The notes under the pieces were generated by a model, which saw only the letters and a list, made by a program, of their open reading frames with translations, had not been told where the DNA came from and made no database searches. Positions 10,938 to 22,000 of a DNA stretch of 64,000 nucleotides are shown one piece after another. The stretch covers positions 1,178,001 to 1,242,000 of the forward strand of contig ML240445.1 of assembly GCA_004835665.1 (NCBI GenBank), given 5' to 3'. Both the position numbers and the translations under genes were made by a program. Source of the stretch: Phoma sp. XZ068 (lineage: Eukaryota; Ascomycota; Dothideomycetes; Pleosporales; Didymellaceae). Each line of letters starts with the position of its first letter. The stretch's first letter is position 1.

Positions 10938-11717
10938 ATGGCAGGTAAGGACGGTTCCTACCGCCAGTTCTCTCACATGCTCACCCATGTCGCAGACCTG
11001 CATAGCAACAACTCCTTTGATTCAGGCGCCAGCCTGATGCCCGCCTTCCCGGCCGGCGGCTTCACCTTGGAGCAGGTGTCAGCGTTCACCGCGATCAACG
11101 ACCCCTCGGTCGCATCCGGTTCCACGCGCACCGTGTCTCCCAAGGATATCTTCGCCGATGCTTTTGGCTCTGCACCCCCATCTGCGGCGTTCACCAACTT
11201 GACCTCGCCCGACATTGACGCCTCGCCCTTCATCAACGACAGCTTCGAGACCTCACCCATGTTCCAGGGTGAGCATCTGCTGACCAACACCAATGACTGG
11301 TTCTCCCTGTTCCCTGAGGAGGAGCACAAGCTTCATGAAGCCAAGTACGCTCCTGCCGTGCCGCTTCCCATGGAGCGCACTATCAGCAGCCAGTCTATGG
11401 AGCGATCCGGCTCCTCCAGCATGGGATCCCCAATCGTCTTGGATACCAGCTCGTTCCGAAGGAAGTCATCTGTCACCAACTCGCCTGCCACCAACGGCAT
11501 CAGCAAGTCTCGTCGCCGCAAGGGCGCTCTTCCTGCTATCACTGTCGACCCCAACGACAAGATCGCCTTGAAGCGAGCGCGCAACACTCTTGCTGCTCGT
11601 GAGTCTCGACAGAGGAAGTTCGACCACGTTGCCGAACTTGAGGCTCGCAACGCCGAATTAGAGGCCGAAGTTGAGAAGTGGAAGAACCTCGCTTTAGCTC
11701 ATGGTCTAGGAGCATGA
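10938..11717 (+). CDS. cpcA: cross-pathway control bZIP activator CpcA (GCN4 homologue)
   Basis: Nuclear bZIP activator of the general amino-acid control (GCN4/CPC1/CpcA family). The AUG-initiated protein is 259 aa, close to N. crassa CPC1. It has an acidic/hydrophobic activation region (DWFSLFPEEEHKLHEAKYAP), a Ser-rich linker, and a C-terminal bZIP: basic region RARNTLAARESRQRK at about residues 213-227, followed by a short leucine zipper and the end LALAHGLGA. The start MAGKDGSYRQF is the first ATG in this frame. The frame is also open, with no stop and no ATG, back to 10389 (see the separate entry). Two uORFs and a CPRE precede it, so expression should rise at both translational and transcriptional level on amino-acid starvation. 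The start codon is followed by CAG-GTAAGG, which resembles a splice donor, but the frame reads through with protein-like sequence. Confidence 0.95.
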   Translation: MAGKDGSYRQFSHMLTHVADLHSNNSFDSGASLMPAFPAGGFTLEQVSAFTAINDPSVASGSTRTVSPKDIFADAFGSAPPSAAFTNLTSPDIDASPFINDSFETSPMFQGEHLLTNTNDWFSLFPEEEHKLHEAKYAPAVPLPMERTISSQSMERSGSSSMGSPIVLDTSSFRRKSSVTNSPATNGISKSRRRKGALPAITVDPNDKIALKRARNTLAARESRQRKFDHVAELEARNAELEAEVEKWKNLALAHGLGA

Positions 11718-12540
11718 ATCTCCGTCCCCCTCGTACCCAGTTACCGGTGGTCTTAAGGAGCTGGTGAAGACCAGCCTGCCTTTTGGTAAAAGTTTTCCTT
11801 TCACGTTGTCTGGACTTACTGCTCTTAACACATCTACCTCGCCTTGACTGGCTGATGGTATCGTGTCGCTTCTCCTTCGTCATTAATGTTTACCGCCGGA
11901 GTGCAGTCTCCCTCGTCATTGACGTGGTTGATTTGACTCCTCCTGGCGTGAGTGCTGATGGATTGTCGCGCTTAAACCGTTGATTTGCAACTTTACCTGT
12001 CTTTATAAATTGTGGTAGCTGAGTGCCTCTACGCGAGGCCTCCCATCTCTTGAAATATATCTCATTATCATAACTATGACTCTTGCAATGACTCCTGCCT
12101 CGTAATGACATGGGCTGAATCACTAAGGTGGATGATGGCTCATAGGGCGTCACCTCTCACATATGCTTCCGTGGACCCTCGAGAGAAAGGGTGTGTAAGG
12201 CGGCGGTGCCGCTATCATGATCTGTTCGTAGTCTGGCCGTCCGTTTCCAGGCTGACGTGAGGTGATTCAAGTCTTGGAGTTGAACTACTGCCTTGCTTGT
12301 GACAGAAGTAGGTGCTGCCTAATGCAGTTCAAGACCCATTGTAGTTGGTGTACCGAAGCATGTACATTCAACTCCTTTCATAGTAGTTAACAGCGAACTG
12401 TCGTTCCTCAAGTCAAGAGAAGAGTCATCCGGTTCATTGTGAAGTAGCATAGAACGCATTGACAGCCAACAATGTGAATCCACAAGCCGATATCCGCCAT
12501 ATGGACTTACAAAAAGTGGTGGATGCTATTTCCTGCCTAG
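11718..12540. other. cpcA 3' flank and intergenic DNA
   Basis: The first ~350 bases are T-rich and AT-rich and are probably the cpcA 3' UTR. No gene is supported. Confidence 0.5.
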
Positions 12541-12850
12541 TTCTCATGCCCAACAACAATCCTGTTTCCTTTGATTTATGGGAGGTAGTCAAAGCAGTGT
12601 GGACGATGCTTGGAATCAGATCAGTCAAAGTTAACGACTACAAGACTATATTTCCAGATACTGCCGCCGAGGCAGGGCCTCTGTAAGACACTACCTGAAA
12701 AGCTCTCATGCCGCAGGATGCTCGACAACCATATGCTGACCTCTGATTCACGGGAGGTAGTCAAGCAGAGTCGTACAAAGCTTGAAATTAGAATAGTCAA
12801 ATTAACGACTACAAAACTACTTTACCAGCCACCGCCGCCGAGTCATGGCC
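12541..12850. repeat. diverged tandem duplication, two ~110-140-bp units
   Basis: Two direct copies offset by about 172 bp. Shared landmarks are TCTCATGCC (12542 / 12706), GGAGGTAGTCAA (12581 / 12753), AACGACTACAA (near 12634 / 12805) and CCGCCGAG...GGCC (near 12663 / 12835). Many differences are C/T or G/A transitions. Neither copy encodes a recognisable protein. This looks like an old duplication next to the tRNA locus, possibly RIP-affected; that mechanism is inferred. Confidence 0.7.
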
Positions 12851-12900
12851 GTTATACAAATATTTCAACAGATGAGAACACGCCGAAGGCGTCGGCTCAG

Positions 12901-13013
12901 ACCCACACTGCACCATTCTGACTGCGGAGGATGTTTAGAAACGGACCCAAACGCAGCGCCTTAGAACACTCGGCCATCTGCCCTGAATGTGCTTCAATGG
13001 CGTTTGTGGCGGC
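12901..13013 (-). pseudogene. truncated inverted tRNA-Leu copy
   Basis: Read on the minus strand, this stretch nearly repeats the 5' flank, acceptor 5' strand, D-arm, anticodon arm, intron and variable arm of the tRNA-Leu at 13351-13447. It shares AAGCACATTCAGGGCAGATG and CTAAACATCCTCCGCAGTCA. The anticodon loop is changed (TTTAGGT to TTTGGGT), and similarity fails before the T-arm and acceptor 3' strand, so it cannot fold as a tRNA. It is a decayed inverted duplicate about 340 bp from the intact gene. Confidence 0.85.
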
Positions 13014-13350
13014 CCAATATTCTACCGGCACCACAGGCTCGCTAAAGAGATTCCGTGGGAGGTGATGGGAGCACACGTCGTAGCTGGGTAGAACGTGAAA
13101 TGTATCTTGGTTTGCCATGCTGCCACTTGTGAACGGAATGCAGAAAGGGGCCACTATAAAGCGGTCCTAGAGGTTTACCGAGGCAGAGAATCGACCACTA
13201 GTCCGCTTCTAACTGTCCACTCACCAATCACCCACATCTTGCCAACCCAACATCGCAACGACTCCATACAAAGTGCAACATGCTTGCCACATAATTAAAA
13301 CTTGAATTATATATTTCAGAGCTACCCAAAACGTCATTAAAGCACATTCA

Positions 13351-13447
13351 GGGCAGATGGCCGAGTGGTCTAAGGCGCTGCGTTTAGGTCTGTTCTAAAC
13401 ATCCTCCGCAGTCAGTAATGGCGTGGGTTCGAATCCCACTCTGCTCA
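13351..13447 (+). tRNA. tL(UAG): tRNA-Leu, anticodon UAG, with intron
   Basis: Acceptor strands GGGCAGA (13351-13357) and TCTGCTC (13440-13446) pair with one G-U, and the discriminator is A at 13447. The D-arm begins GCCGAGTGG. Anticodon stem CTGCG/CGCAG encloses the loop TTTAGG, with anticodon TAG at 13385-13387. An intron of about 17 nt follows the base 3' of the anticodon, the standard position. A long variable arm (class II, as expected for Leu) and a T-arm GTGGG-TTCGAAT-CCCAC follow. TTTT runs from 13451 give a Pol III terminator. Confidence 0.95.
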
Positions 13448-14482
13448 GTGTTTTCTTTTGTTCTTTTTGCTCCAGTTACCACGCTACATGTATCCCCTCC
13501 AGCTTTGTGTCGGTTCTCACGGCTGTCTTAATTCACATCTTACCTTTTGATCCAAGTCAATGCTCATCTTCATGGCTCTCAAGCTCTCCATCCGGTCTCC
13601 GAAGCTGCTTCAGGACTTGCACATGTTGTAGCCGTCAAACTCATCCTTTGATATTCAAGCTGCGTCACAACAGACGTCGTAGCCGTCCAGAATTTCACAG
13701 AGCTCCACCTACTGAAACGAGAGATTATTACATTGCCGTCGAGTCCATTTACAACTGCAAAAATGGGAGGCATACAGTGAATACCGAACGCGCATTTCTC
13801 TCCTAGTGTAGCAGGTTAGATCCCACTACTCGGAGAGTCCCGTCGTTTGTGGAGACTCGCAAATGTTTGTAGCCTTTTGAGTGATATTTGAGAGCTTAAG
13901 GCATGATGCGGTCGGGGCTGTCGGCATGCAGTATTCTGCGATCGACCTGTCATTGCGTAACTGCGCAATAGTACACTGACTACCCGCTTCGGCAGCCACC
14001 TCTTCGTCGGAATTACGCTGGAATCACACTCTCGGCCTCCCTGACTGGCGGGATTGATGCCAAGCTCTCGTACATCACCTTTGATATCGCCTATGATGAT
14101 CTCATTGCTACCCTGTTTGAGATGCTCTCCGTTTGCTCAAGTCTCAATTTCCTCGCTTATTGTAGAAGCTTGCTGAGTTGAAGAGCGGGATAGGTCACGA
14201 AACAGATGGAATTCACGGTGAAGGTGAGTGATGCGGGATAATAGCATAATTTTAATGATATAAGCACTTAAAACCTTTTTACTCTGGCAATCATCTTTAC
14301 TAACACACTCCACAGCCATACCACCCACATACAACAAATCATCCACGGCGACTGTCGAACATCCCTGCCGGGTCCGCTCGCTGAGCTCGATCTGATAGAA
14401 AGGGATGGCTATCAAGCCAAATATATGGCGATCAGTAAACACATAAGTACACCTTTAAAAGACAAGTCTCATACTGACGAGC
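13448..14482. other. intergenic DNA downstream of the tRNA
   Basis: About 1 kb with T-rich Pol III termination signals at its start. A 101-codon minus-strand frame at 14137-14442 is present, but I recognise no family and see no splice partners. No gene is called. Confidence 0.45.
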
Positions 14483-15520
14483 GTAGATGAACATCTTCAG
14501 CACGACTGGGACGGCAAGCCCGGAACGCCCGGCAACTTGCGCAGGCTACAGAACAGCGTGAGTCGATACATGCCTGCTTGTGTAACGGCTACTAACAGAA
14601 GCAGATCATGACCGAGCTTTATAGGCCGGCATCATGGTTCCGCAATTGGGTGGAGGGCGAGATGTTCGCGGACCTGCTAGATGGGTCACCAACTGGGACC
14701 TGGAAGCTCGAGCGCTGGAACAATTCCCACCAGCTGTCGAGTCGAACGATCAACGGAACACCAGACAGGAGGACATCCGCTGCCTCCGTGCAGCTATCAC
14801 CACCATCCGCGACCGAGTCAAGGCGGAATGTGCCGATGCTTTCCTCCAGGCAGCCGACGATGCGACAGGGGAAGCAAGTGCCGAGGTCAGGGCCCGCGCG
14901 GAGCATTTGAAGAAATTGTACGAGAAGTACATGGATGAGGATGTCCTCTGTCTCATCCCAGTCGACATCCCATTCGCCTCAGCCGCCGAATGCCGCGGCG
15001 CAAAGCTCATACCACTCCAGGAACGCGGCCCTGCCACACGATGTCTGTCCTGGAAGCAGAGAACGGACAGGGACGTCATCGCTTCATACGTTGGAAGGGG
15101 CTGTGAGTATATCGACATCCAGTAAGTGCCTGCCAGTGCCATGATGACGGATCCTTTGGCTAACAGATACAGAGCGATGTTACAAGATTCGCGCTTCATT
15201 GAAATGTACAACTGGAGGATGTGTCGGGTCGCCGCTCGTCTTCAGCTCAGCAGACTGAGTTCATGAAGGGCATGAGCAGCATCGAAATGCGTAACAACTG
15301 CAAAATCCCGACCACGACAACAAAAGTCTACGAGTCGCTCCGTTCGCTAGGTGACAACTATGTGGAGTTGGCTGCCCAGAAGCGAAACCCGATGCTGTGG
15401 AGCGACATCCCGGTGTTTCAACAAAAGAAGATGCTTGCGGTGGACATGGGTGTAGACGAGGACGAGGACGGTGGCCCTCAAGAGGAGGGGAACGATGACG
15501 AGGAGCTAGAAGACGCATAA
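14483..15520 (+). pseudogene. decayed uncharacterised gene with frame breaks
   Basis: Protein-like sequence runs through the region but in changing frames. An upstream segment (DEHLQHDWDGKPGTPGNL) leads over a plausible intron (GTGAGT...CTAACAG AAGCAG) into TELYRPASWFRNWVEGEMF. Near 14680 the convincing frame changes to WVTNWDLEARALEQF and continues through a helical stretch to GRGCEYIDIQ. A normal intron follows (GTAAGT at 15122 to CTAACAG at 15166), then MLQDSRFIEMYNW. Near 15215-15260 the frame changes again to EFMKGMSSIEMRNN and runs to an acidic tail ending DDEELEDA at 15520. No family is recognised. Two uncompensated shifts in a repeat-rich neighbourhood suggest a pseudogene. Sequencing error or unrecognised small introns remain possible. 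Confidence 0.4.
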
Positions 15521-16211
15521 AATGGTCTGGTTCTGCACAAAGATCGAGAGTGAAGACCAAGGCGGTTATATGTGAAAAGGTCGGCGATGAGTGTTATTCA
15601 GCTCAACGAAACCCGGGTGTCAACGCAGTTCTGTGGCCGAGTGCGCGGTGAGTAGGACCGTGTAAACTTTTGTTGTTAGCAAAATCGTCGGTATTATTTT
15701 AGTATTATTATGGTATTCCATACGAGACACATTGGAATACAGCAGAAGAAAAAAGAAGGCTAGATTACAAGCAGTTGATAGAAGCAAGCAGCTAGAGATC
15801 CATGAATATCATTGTATATCCACTTTTGTGACCACATTATCAAACAACTCCGCCAGACCCTTTATGAGCACAACAGCCCCCACACCTGATAACAAACAGT
15901 CATCTCGCTTACATCGATGACCTGCAATTTTGATATCGCTGTGGTTGAGAATGCGATCATGACTAGATGAAGGCCCGACTAACCACACCCATTGCAACAA
16001 CCAGCGGATCGTAGAGTATATCTCGGCGATTTCTTGAGTCATTAGGTCGGTTACAGCATCGAAATTTCGGTTGTTGGAGTCACTGATCTAAAGTCGACGA
16101 GGCAGGGAAGTGTCTGGGCTGGGTTGAGTGGAACCATAGCAGTGGAATACAAACATCACGATAGTAGGGCTGGTATGTGGTTTGAGATCGATGCATATAA
16201 TTTGTATCTGC
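15521..16211. other. intergenic region between convergent units
   Basis: About 690 bp, partly AT-rich with short TATT repeats near 15690-15715. Nothing coding is recognised. Confidence 0.5.
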
Positions 16212-17490
16212 TCATCGGAGTGCTGATGTGGACGACACACGGGCTAAGTCAGTCCATGTAGACATCTCAAAATCGAGCTCTGGGATGTGCACTTTCTCCG
16301 GCGTATTCACAGCGACCGGCTCGGTCACAACAGCCGGGTCTCTCACAACGGCCAGTTCTCTCACTTCCTTCCGACTGCTACATCTCGATGGAAAACTCTC
16401 CTGCTGCCTTGCTAGCCCCTGGGTCGAACTCGTGTCCGTGGTGGAGCGTAGGAGGTCCTTCTCGGCCGTTGAAGAGGAGCCAAAGGTCAGCCAGTGGATG
16501 ATCAGGATGTCCCAGAACATATCGGCCAAACACAAGGCTAGGCAGAGCATTCCAATCTCCTTGCCGCCGTTGATGACGAACTGGATCATGTTGGCTGCTA
16601 CGGGGATCTCCAGCAATATTGCGCCGATGATGCTTTTCCATAGCAAAACTTTGATGTGTTTCTGCACCACTGACATGTTTCTTGGAGGCTGAGCGACATG
16701 TGTCTCGGTCTTGCACTTTTGTCCAAATGTGGGAGATACGGTGCCCAGTTCCAGAGGCCTGATGACTGGTCGCAGGAGATAGAAGAACACGCCAGTCAGA
16801 GCGATATTCGTGATCAAGTTAACGGTGAGGGCCGGTATTGAGGCCGCGCTTCTGATGCCAAAGCGGCAGCGGCCGTCCGACTCGCTCAATACAGTGACAC
16901 GCTGCAAGTATGCGTTGATGCCTATGGCAGTATAGCAGGCCATTGAAAGGGCCAGGCAGACCAGATAGACCTTGTCCTTGCTGCGGCGGAAGAAGGGTGC
17001 CCGGACGATGTGGACGCGTTCGAGAAGGAAGGCGAAAACGAAACCCTTGACCATCATGTAGAACACCAAGCACACCCATGTTCCGGCATTGCAGAGACCG
17101 AACGTGTACAATCCTTGTCCAGACACCAGTGTTGCTGACACAATAATGTAACATAGAACATTGATATACATGGCAAGGAGGATGGGTGACATGAAGTTTC
17201 GTCTCGAGCGTATATCTCGCTTCATTCGGTTCATTCGAGAGCCTGTAGACTCATTAGCATCCTTTGCTCTTTCAGTTCAGTTGCGTGACCGCCATACCAA
17301 GTAGAGATGAAAGAACTATTGCGCAAACAAGAGACACTATCACATATATCGTCCGATCCCTGGCTGGCACGCCTCCTATGATATTAATGTGTTCGTTGCG
17401 CCGGACCTTGAGCCCTCCAGGTACTCTCAGTAATGGTGCGGCCTGCGCTACCAACCCCCGAGAGAGACATAGCCATGCGATCAACTTCAT
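16212..17490 (-). CDS. uncharacterised multi-pass membrane protein (seven-TM type)
   Basis: Two exons (17490-17298 and 17242-16212) joined by a 55-nt intron give 407 aa. The N-terminus (MKLIAWLCLSRGLVAQAAP) looks like a signal peptide or first helix. Further hydrophobic segments include TIYVIVSLVCAIVLSSLLG (interrupted by the intron), MSPILLAMYINVLCYIIVSA, WVCLVFYMMVKGFVFAFLL, YLVCLALSMACYTAIGINAY, ALTVNLITNIALTGVFFYLL, IIGAILLEIPVAANMIQF and MLCLALCLADMFWDILIIHW. That is about seven helices, with a basic loop before the last pair and a soluble Ser/Thr-rich tail. This resembles the large group of fungal orphan integral membrane proteins with GPCR-like topology. Ligand and function are unknown. 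Confidence 0.8.
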
Positions 17491-18405
17491 GTCTCCAGGA
17501 AGATATTATCGAACGTAGAAAATGCTGACAGTCTTAACATCAAGGCGCGGTTGCAATGAAGGGGCAGCGGTGAACATGAGTGGCGTGAAGTAGACGACCA
17601 TCGAGTTTTGAACGACCAGGCTCGTTGACGTCCATTCTTGTGGAGGACCTAGACGTGCAGGAGCACTAATTTAGTCCACTTAGCCATCTGGCCTCGACAA
17701 GTCAATGAATCCCATAGCAGAGACGAAGGTTTGATGCCGAGAGCCGACGTTCCGATTGGAGTGATCGACGAGCGCTAGGAGGCGGAGGAGGCTCCGGATG
17801 ATAGCCATCTCCCCAACTGTACCGTTCCACCACCAGATCGACACGGGTCCGCACGGTCCGCGACCTCCACATGTTTACGAGCAATCAACGAAATACGACG
17901 AAACTTGAGAAGGTCTGCCGAATTGTACGGAGTGGCGCATCGCGGAAGGTGTGTTTGTTCCCTAGTACATGGCCGGTGCTTCATATCGTCTTTGAACACC
18001 TATTCGTCCAATAGCAATTCGACCTTCTGACCTAGTAACGCCTCTAGACACGTGATGGACCCTTTGGGACGCACTCTGACCGTGGCTCACAAACGCATAC
18101 AATACTGTTCACAAATGTTATCGAGCGGGCAATCCTCGAGCCACTGATGTGCTGGTGGCGCTGTGGTGTTACTGATCAACGGTGAGATGAGAGCTTGTTG
18201 CAATCGACCTGAGCGATGTGTCTGGCTTAGATGGATGCAGCAAGTGAGCTGTCTCGTTTAAGGTCGCCCATGCCTAAACCTCATCGTCTTGGAACATGGT
18301 ACACACGAAGGCTGTGCAGTGAAAGCGAAAGCGAAATCCAGATGAGCGAGTAGCGAGTCGACCTGTTCCCCCACACCACCACTCAACTACACCTTACACC
18401 TCAAC
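17491..18405. other. intergenic region
   Basis: About 0.9 kb serving as upstream region of the membrane-protein gene and downstream region of the small 18406 gene. No coding or RNA feature is supported. Confidence 0.5.
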
Positions 18406-18675
18406 TCAACGCTGCTGCCCACCAGGCGCCGACAATGACAAACTCTCCATTGCAAGCTTAGCCGCATACTCATCAACCATGTACTTGATATCAAGGTACT
18501 GCGTGCTGCCCGGTCCAAAGGTGGCGAGGGCATTGCGAAGCGAAGATTCCAGCTATAAAATTTAGCTTCAGCCACTTTGAGCGGGAATAGCGAACGCAAA
18601 CGGAAAGAACGAGGCTATCGCCACCGGTTCCATGGTACGTACCGAGAGCAAGATGTCGTCGGACTGGACTGGCAT
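18406..18675 (-). CDS. small conserved-looking protein, 59 aa, two exons
   Basis: Exon 1 (18675-18643) encodes MPVQSDDILLS. A 90-nt intron with a strong GTACGT donor and a TTTTATAG acceptor follows. Exon 2 (18552-18406) continues LESSLRNALATFGPGSTQYL and ends SLSAPGGQQR. The spliced protein is 59 aa, acidic and helical, with no signal peptide or membrane segment. I do not recognise the family; length and composition would suit a small subunit of a larger complex. It is supported by clean splice sites joining two short frames that make one continuous amphipathic protein. An additional upstream exon is possible. Confidence 0.6.
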
Positions 18676-19093
18676 GATGGAGGTAGGCTAGTTGTGAGGC
18701 TGATGGTTTGAGGGTGGTGTTTGGTTTGGTTGCGGGTGTTGGAGGAGTCACGATAAAGTATTTCGCTAGCGTGCTTTCTACTTGCGATGTCGAAAGTCAC
18801 TTGGAGGGGGAATGACTTTGGTGCATTAATGTAATCGTCGAATTGCTAAACTACGCTTGCGCTACGAATGTCACTCTACGTATATTATACAGCGAATAGA
18901 ACCGTGCCCACCATTGCTCAGACCAGTATCCCGCCCATGCAAAGCAAGACGCCGTCTGCATGCCTGTAAACAATTTCGATACTTTGTCTTGCGCGAACAC
19001 CAAACGCCATGCTGAGATTAACAACCCAAAATGCGCCCGTATAACTTACCAAACTCCGTATGGTATCTTGTAGAACACGCTTGCTCACTCTCG

Positions 19094-22000
19094 CTAGAAA
19101 CTAACGTATCCTGTATCCTCACCACCGGGCTCGTCCATCCATCCGGCCCCAGCTTCGCCGAGTCCGGGGCCGTGGTGGTGGTTCCCACGAGCCATACCTT
19201 CTCCTTCTCCACGCTCTACCCATTCTTCGTTGATGTCGCGGTAGATGCGCTGGAAGTACAGACGCAATGACCGCAGTCCACGCAGGTAGCCCCTGTCCAC
19301 CTCATCAGGGTCCCTAGGCGGGCAGGATGCGCCTTCCAGCGTGTCCTCGGCAGTAACGCAGTTGGCAAAGTCGACAATCCTAAGCTTGATCTCTGACTTG
19401 TCCTTTGCGGGTGCTGGGCTTGAACTGGACACTGGTCCAGGCGAAGTCGGTCCGGATGGCGCAGCCGAGGGTGCAGCTGACAGATTCTCACCAGCCGGCG
19501 ACGTGACCCCGTTCTGGTGGGATGCTTGCTCTTTGTCCTTCTGTTCCCCATCGCCTCGATCGTACAACATGAGCAGACTGCTAGCATAGAACCTATAACC
19601 CGGCAGTTTTCTGATTTTGCGCTCAAGCTGACTGATCTTCTCCAAGATGATTGGAATGTGTCGATTAGCTGCCTTGTAGCCGGTACCGTCCCAGAAGAAC
19701 TTTTTGAGGGCGTCTTGGAATTCCCTGCCGGCCTTGAGATCGCGACCATAGTACTTGTCCTCGAAGAGGTAGCTTTGCGTCTTCACGTTCCATATCTGCA
19801 TGCCGCAAACTCGTACACCGAGCTCGCGGCTCGTAGTCATCTGACACTTGCGGCGTTGAGACTTTTGTTTCTTCTCATCAGCTTCAACGCCATACTGACG
19901 AGTACCCATCTTCAGATCTAGGACACAAGGTCGAGACATGCCCGCAGTGAGATCCTCAAGCAGAATAAAATGCTGCACGCGCTCATCGGGTTGTTGCTGA
20001 GCTTCCTCGGGATTGGTGGGATCCTCGATCGCTGGAGGGTCAGCCTTCTTCTTAGGAGTGACTGGAGCTGGCAGCATCCAGCCCTGCGAATCAGGTGTCG
20101 TACTCGTGGGGAGTAATTTTTCAGAAAACGATGGCTGATCCCTCCGAGAGCTCTTGGTGGGGGATAGTGATTTTCGATCCTCGTCCATGGCGAAAACTTC
20201 TTCTTCACCGTCTCCGCCATAGCCATCCTCTTCATAGAACTCCAAATTGTGTCTTCTGTCTGAATCCAGTCCTAGGGGTCTACGCACAAGTCCACTGCCA
20301 GAGTGTCTTCGTCGAGGAACGTTGCCTAACGGCGGCTGTAACGAGTCTCCGCTACGACCCCTCAACTCCTCCGGTGACCCAAAGCTGACTGCGAGTTCAT
20401 TTGTTTCCGAGGCTTGTCGACGTGCTTCCGCATTGGCCTTTAGTATCTGCTTGCGTGGGGATTCTTCGCGGAGGCCGGGCTGCAGGACTGAGACATCCGT
20501 GCTATTTCGTCTCATCGATGGCGCAGATCCGGCCATGGATTGGGCGTTGTCGCTGCCCAGTCTACGAGCGCCAATACCGTGATGCTGGTGGCGTTGACGA
20601 TGATAAATGGTAGGAGGTGCAAACACTTGACGAAGTACCTCTTCCTGTAATTTCCGGTTGATGGTCGTGACGCCCCAACTGCTCTGGTGCTTCATCGAAG
20701 GCCTGTCTGAGCCGTTTGAAGTGTAGTCTTGCACGCTTTGGTTCCTTCTGTGGTACTGCGAAGAAAACGAGCCACCGCCCATCCACGGGTCCGGCGTAGC
20801 CGAGCGCGGTGGCACACCAAACAAGTTGTCAGGAATAATGTGACGATTGTTTGCGAAAATGACTTGTGGTGCAGGCATCTGTTGCTGCGAATGACTGACA
20901 ACCCTAGGCTGGTCTTCTGCTTTCGCGCCTTGAGGGGCTGCTGCTGTTTCATCCTTTGGTGCAGTGCTGGAATGCGCAGCGAGGTTGGCTGAGTCTGGAT
21001 CCGTCTTCGTCTTGTCCTTTTTCTTTTTCTTTGGCGCTTTACGATAAGTGACATTCAGAACACCGATATACCTAAATCGACAGCATAACATTAGCAATCT
21101 ATACCAGAAGTGTACGGAGGGGGTAACATCTTTGCTGATGTTCAGCTTCAAAGCAAAATGTCTCGATAGTGATGGTCGTACCTTGGCAGGAAATCTAGCA
21201 ACTCAGGGTGATGCCTTTCCACTGTTTCGTAGAACTCGTTCTCACGATTGTTAAGCTGCTTGCAAACCGCCCGTCTCGAAAAACGGTACACAGTAGAATG
21301 GCCGCCAACCTGATGGTTGTAAGGTTTCAGCTCTACAGCGCCGAGCGGTGCTGGTGGCTGCGGAGCCGGCGCTGTCACGGGCTTGTGTTCTGGTTTGGTC
21401 ATCGTCGCAGTGGGCGTCGTGCCTAGGTCGTCAGTCGCGCTCGATTCATATCCAAGAAGTGAATGCGTGGACTCTGCTAGCGATTCAATTTCAGATTCAG
21501 ATTCAGCTGAAATTGCATCGATTGATGCAGATGTCAACGGCTTGTCGTGTTCTTTCTGCACTGATGCTGTCGCAGCGATGTCACCATGTAGGCATTGATT
21601 GGTATCTTGGGACTGTAGAGAAATTTCTACTTCTTCAGGAGTTTGAACAACCGCTCCTGCATCCCAACCTTTGGGTACTTTGCCCACGTGAACTGAGCTT
21701 CTCTTACGGCTATCGTCCACCTCTGGTCGTCGTATCTCTTCAACTGGAGGGTTTGGCTCGGTCGCTTTGTGTTGACGATGTGGGAAGTATAAAGCGGACG
21801 AGATCTGCTCGCGCTCGGAATCGTCGTCTTCTTCAGACGTCGGTGACTGGTTCATGCTCTCCTTCTCCTTGGATTGAAAGTAGTCGACCGGCTCTTCTTG
21901 AGACTGCGAGCCGGTCACTCTGGATGCATGTGCATGAAGTTTGTCCAAAACTGAAGCCGGTAGGCTCCTCGACATGGAAGAACCTGGAACGGCACCTGGT

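Noticed and set aside
10938..10950. CAG-GTAAGG splice donor right after the cpcA start codon
   Set aside because: The frame reads through with CPC1-like protein sequence and no suitable acceptor restores the frame; probably chance.
12459..12921. Short plus-strand frames over the tandem duplication
   Set aside because: The two repeat copies are read in different frames and show no conserved protein, so the repeat is treated as non-coding.
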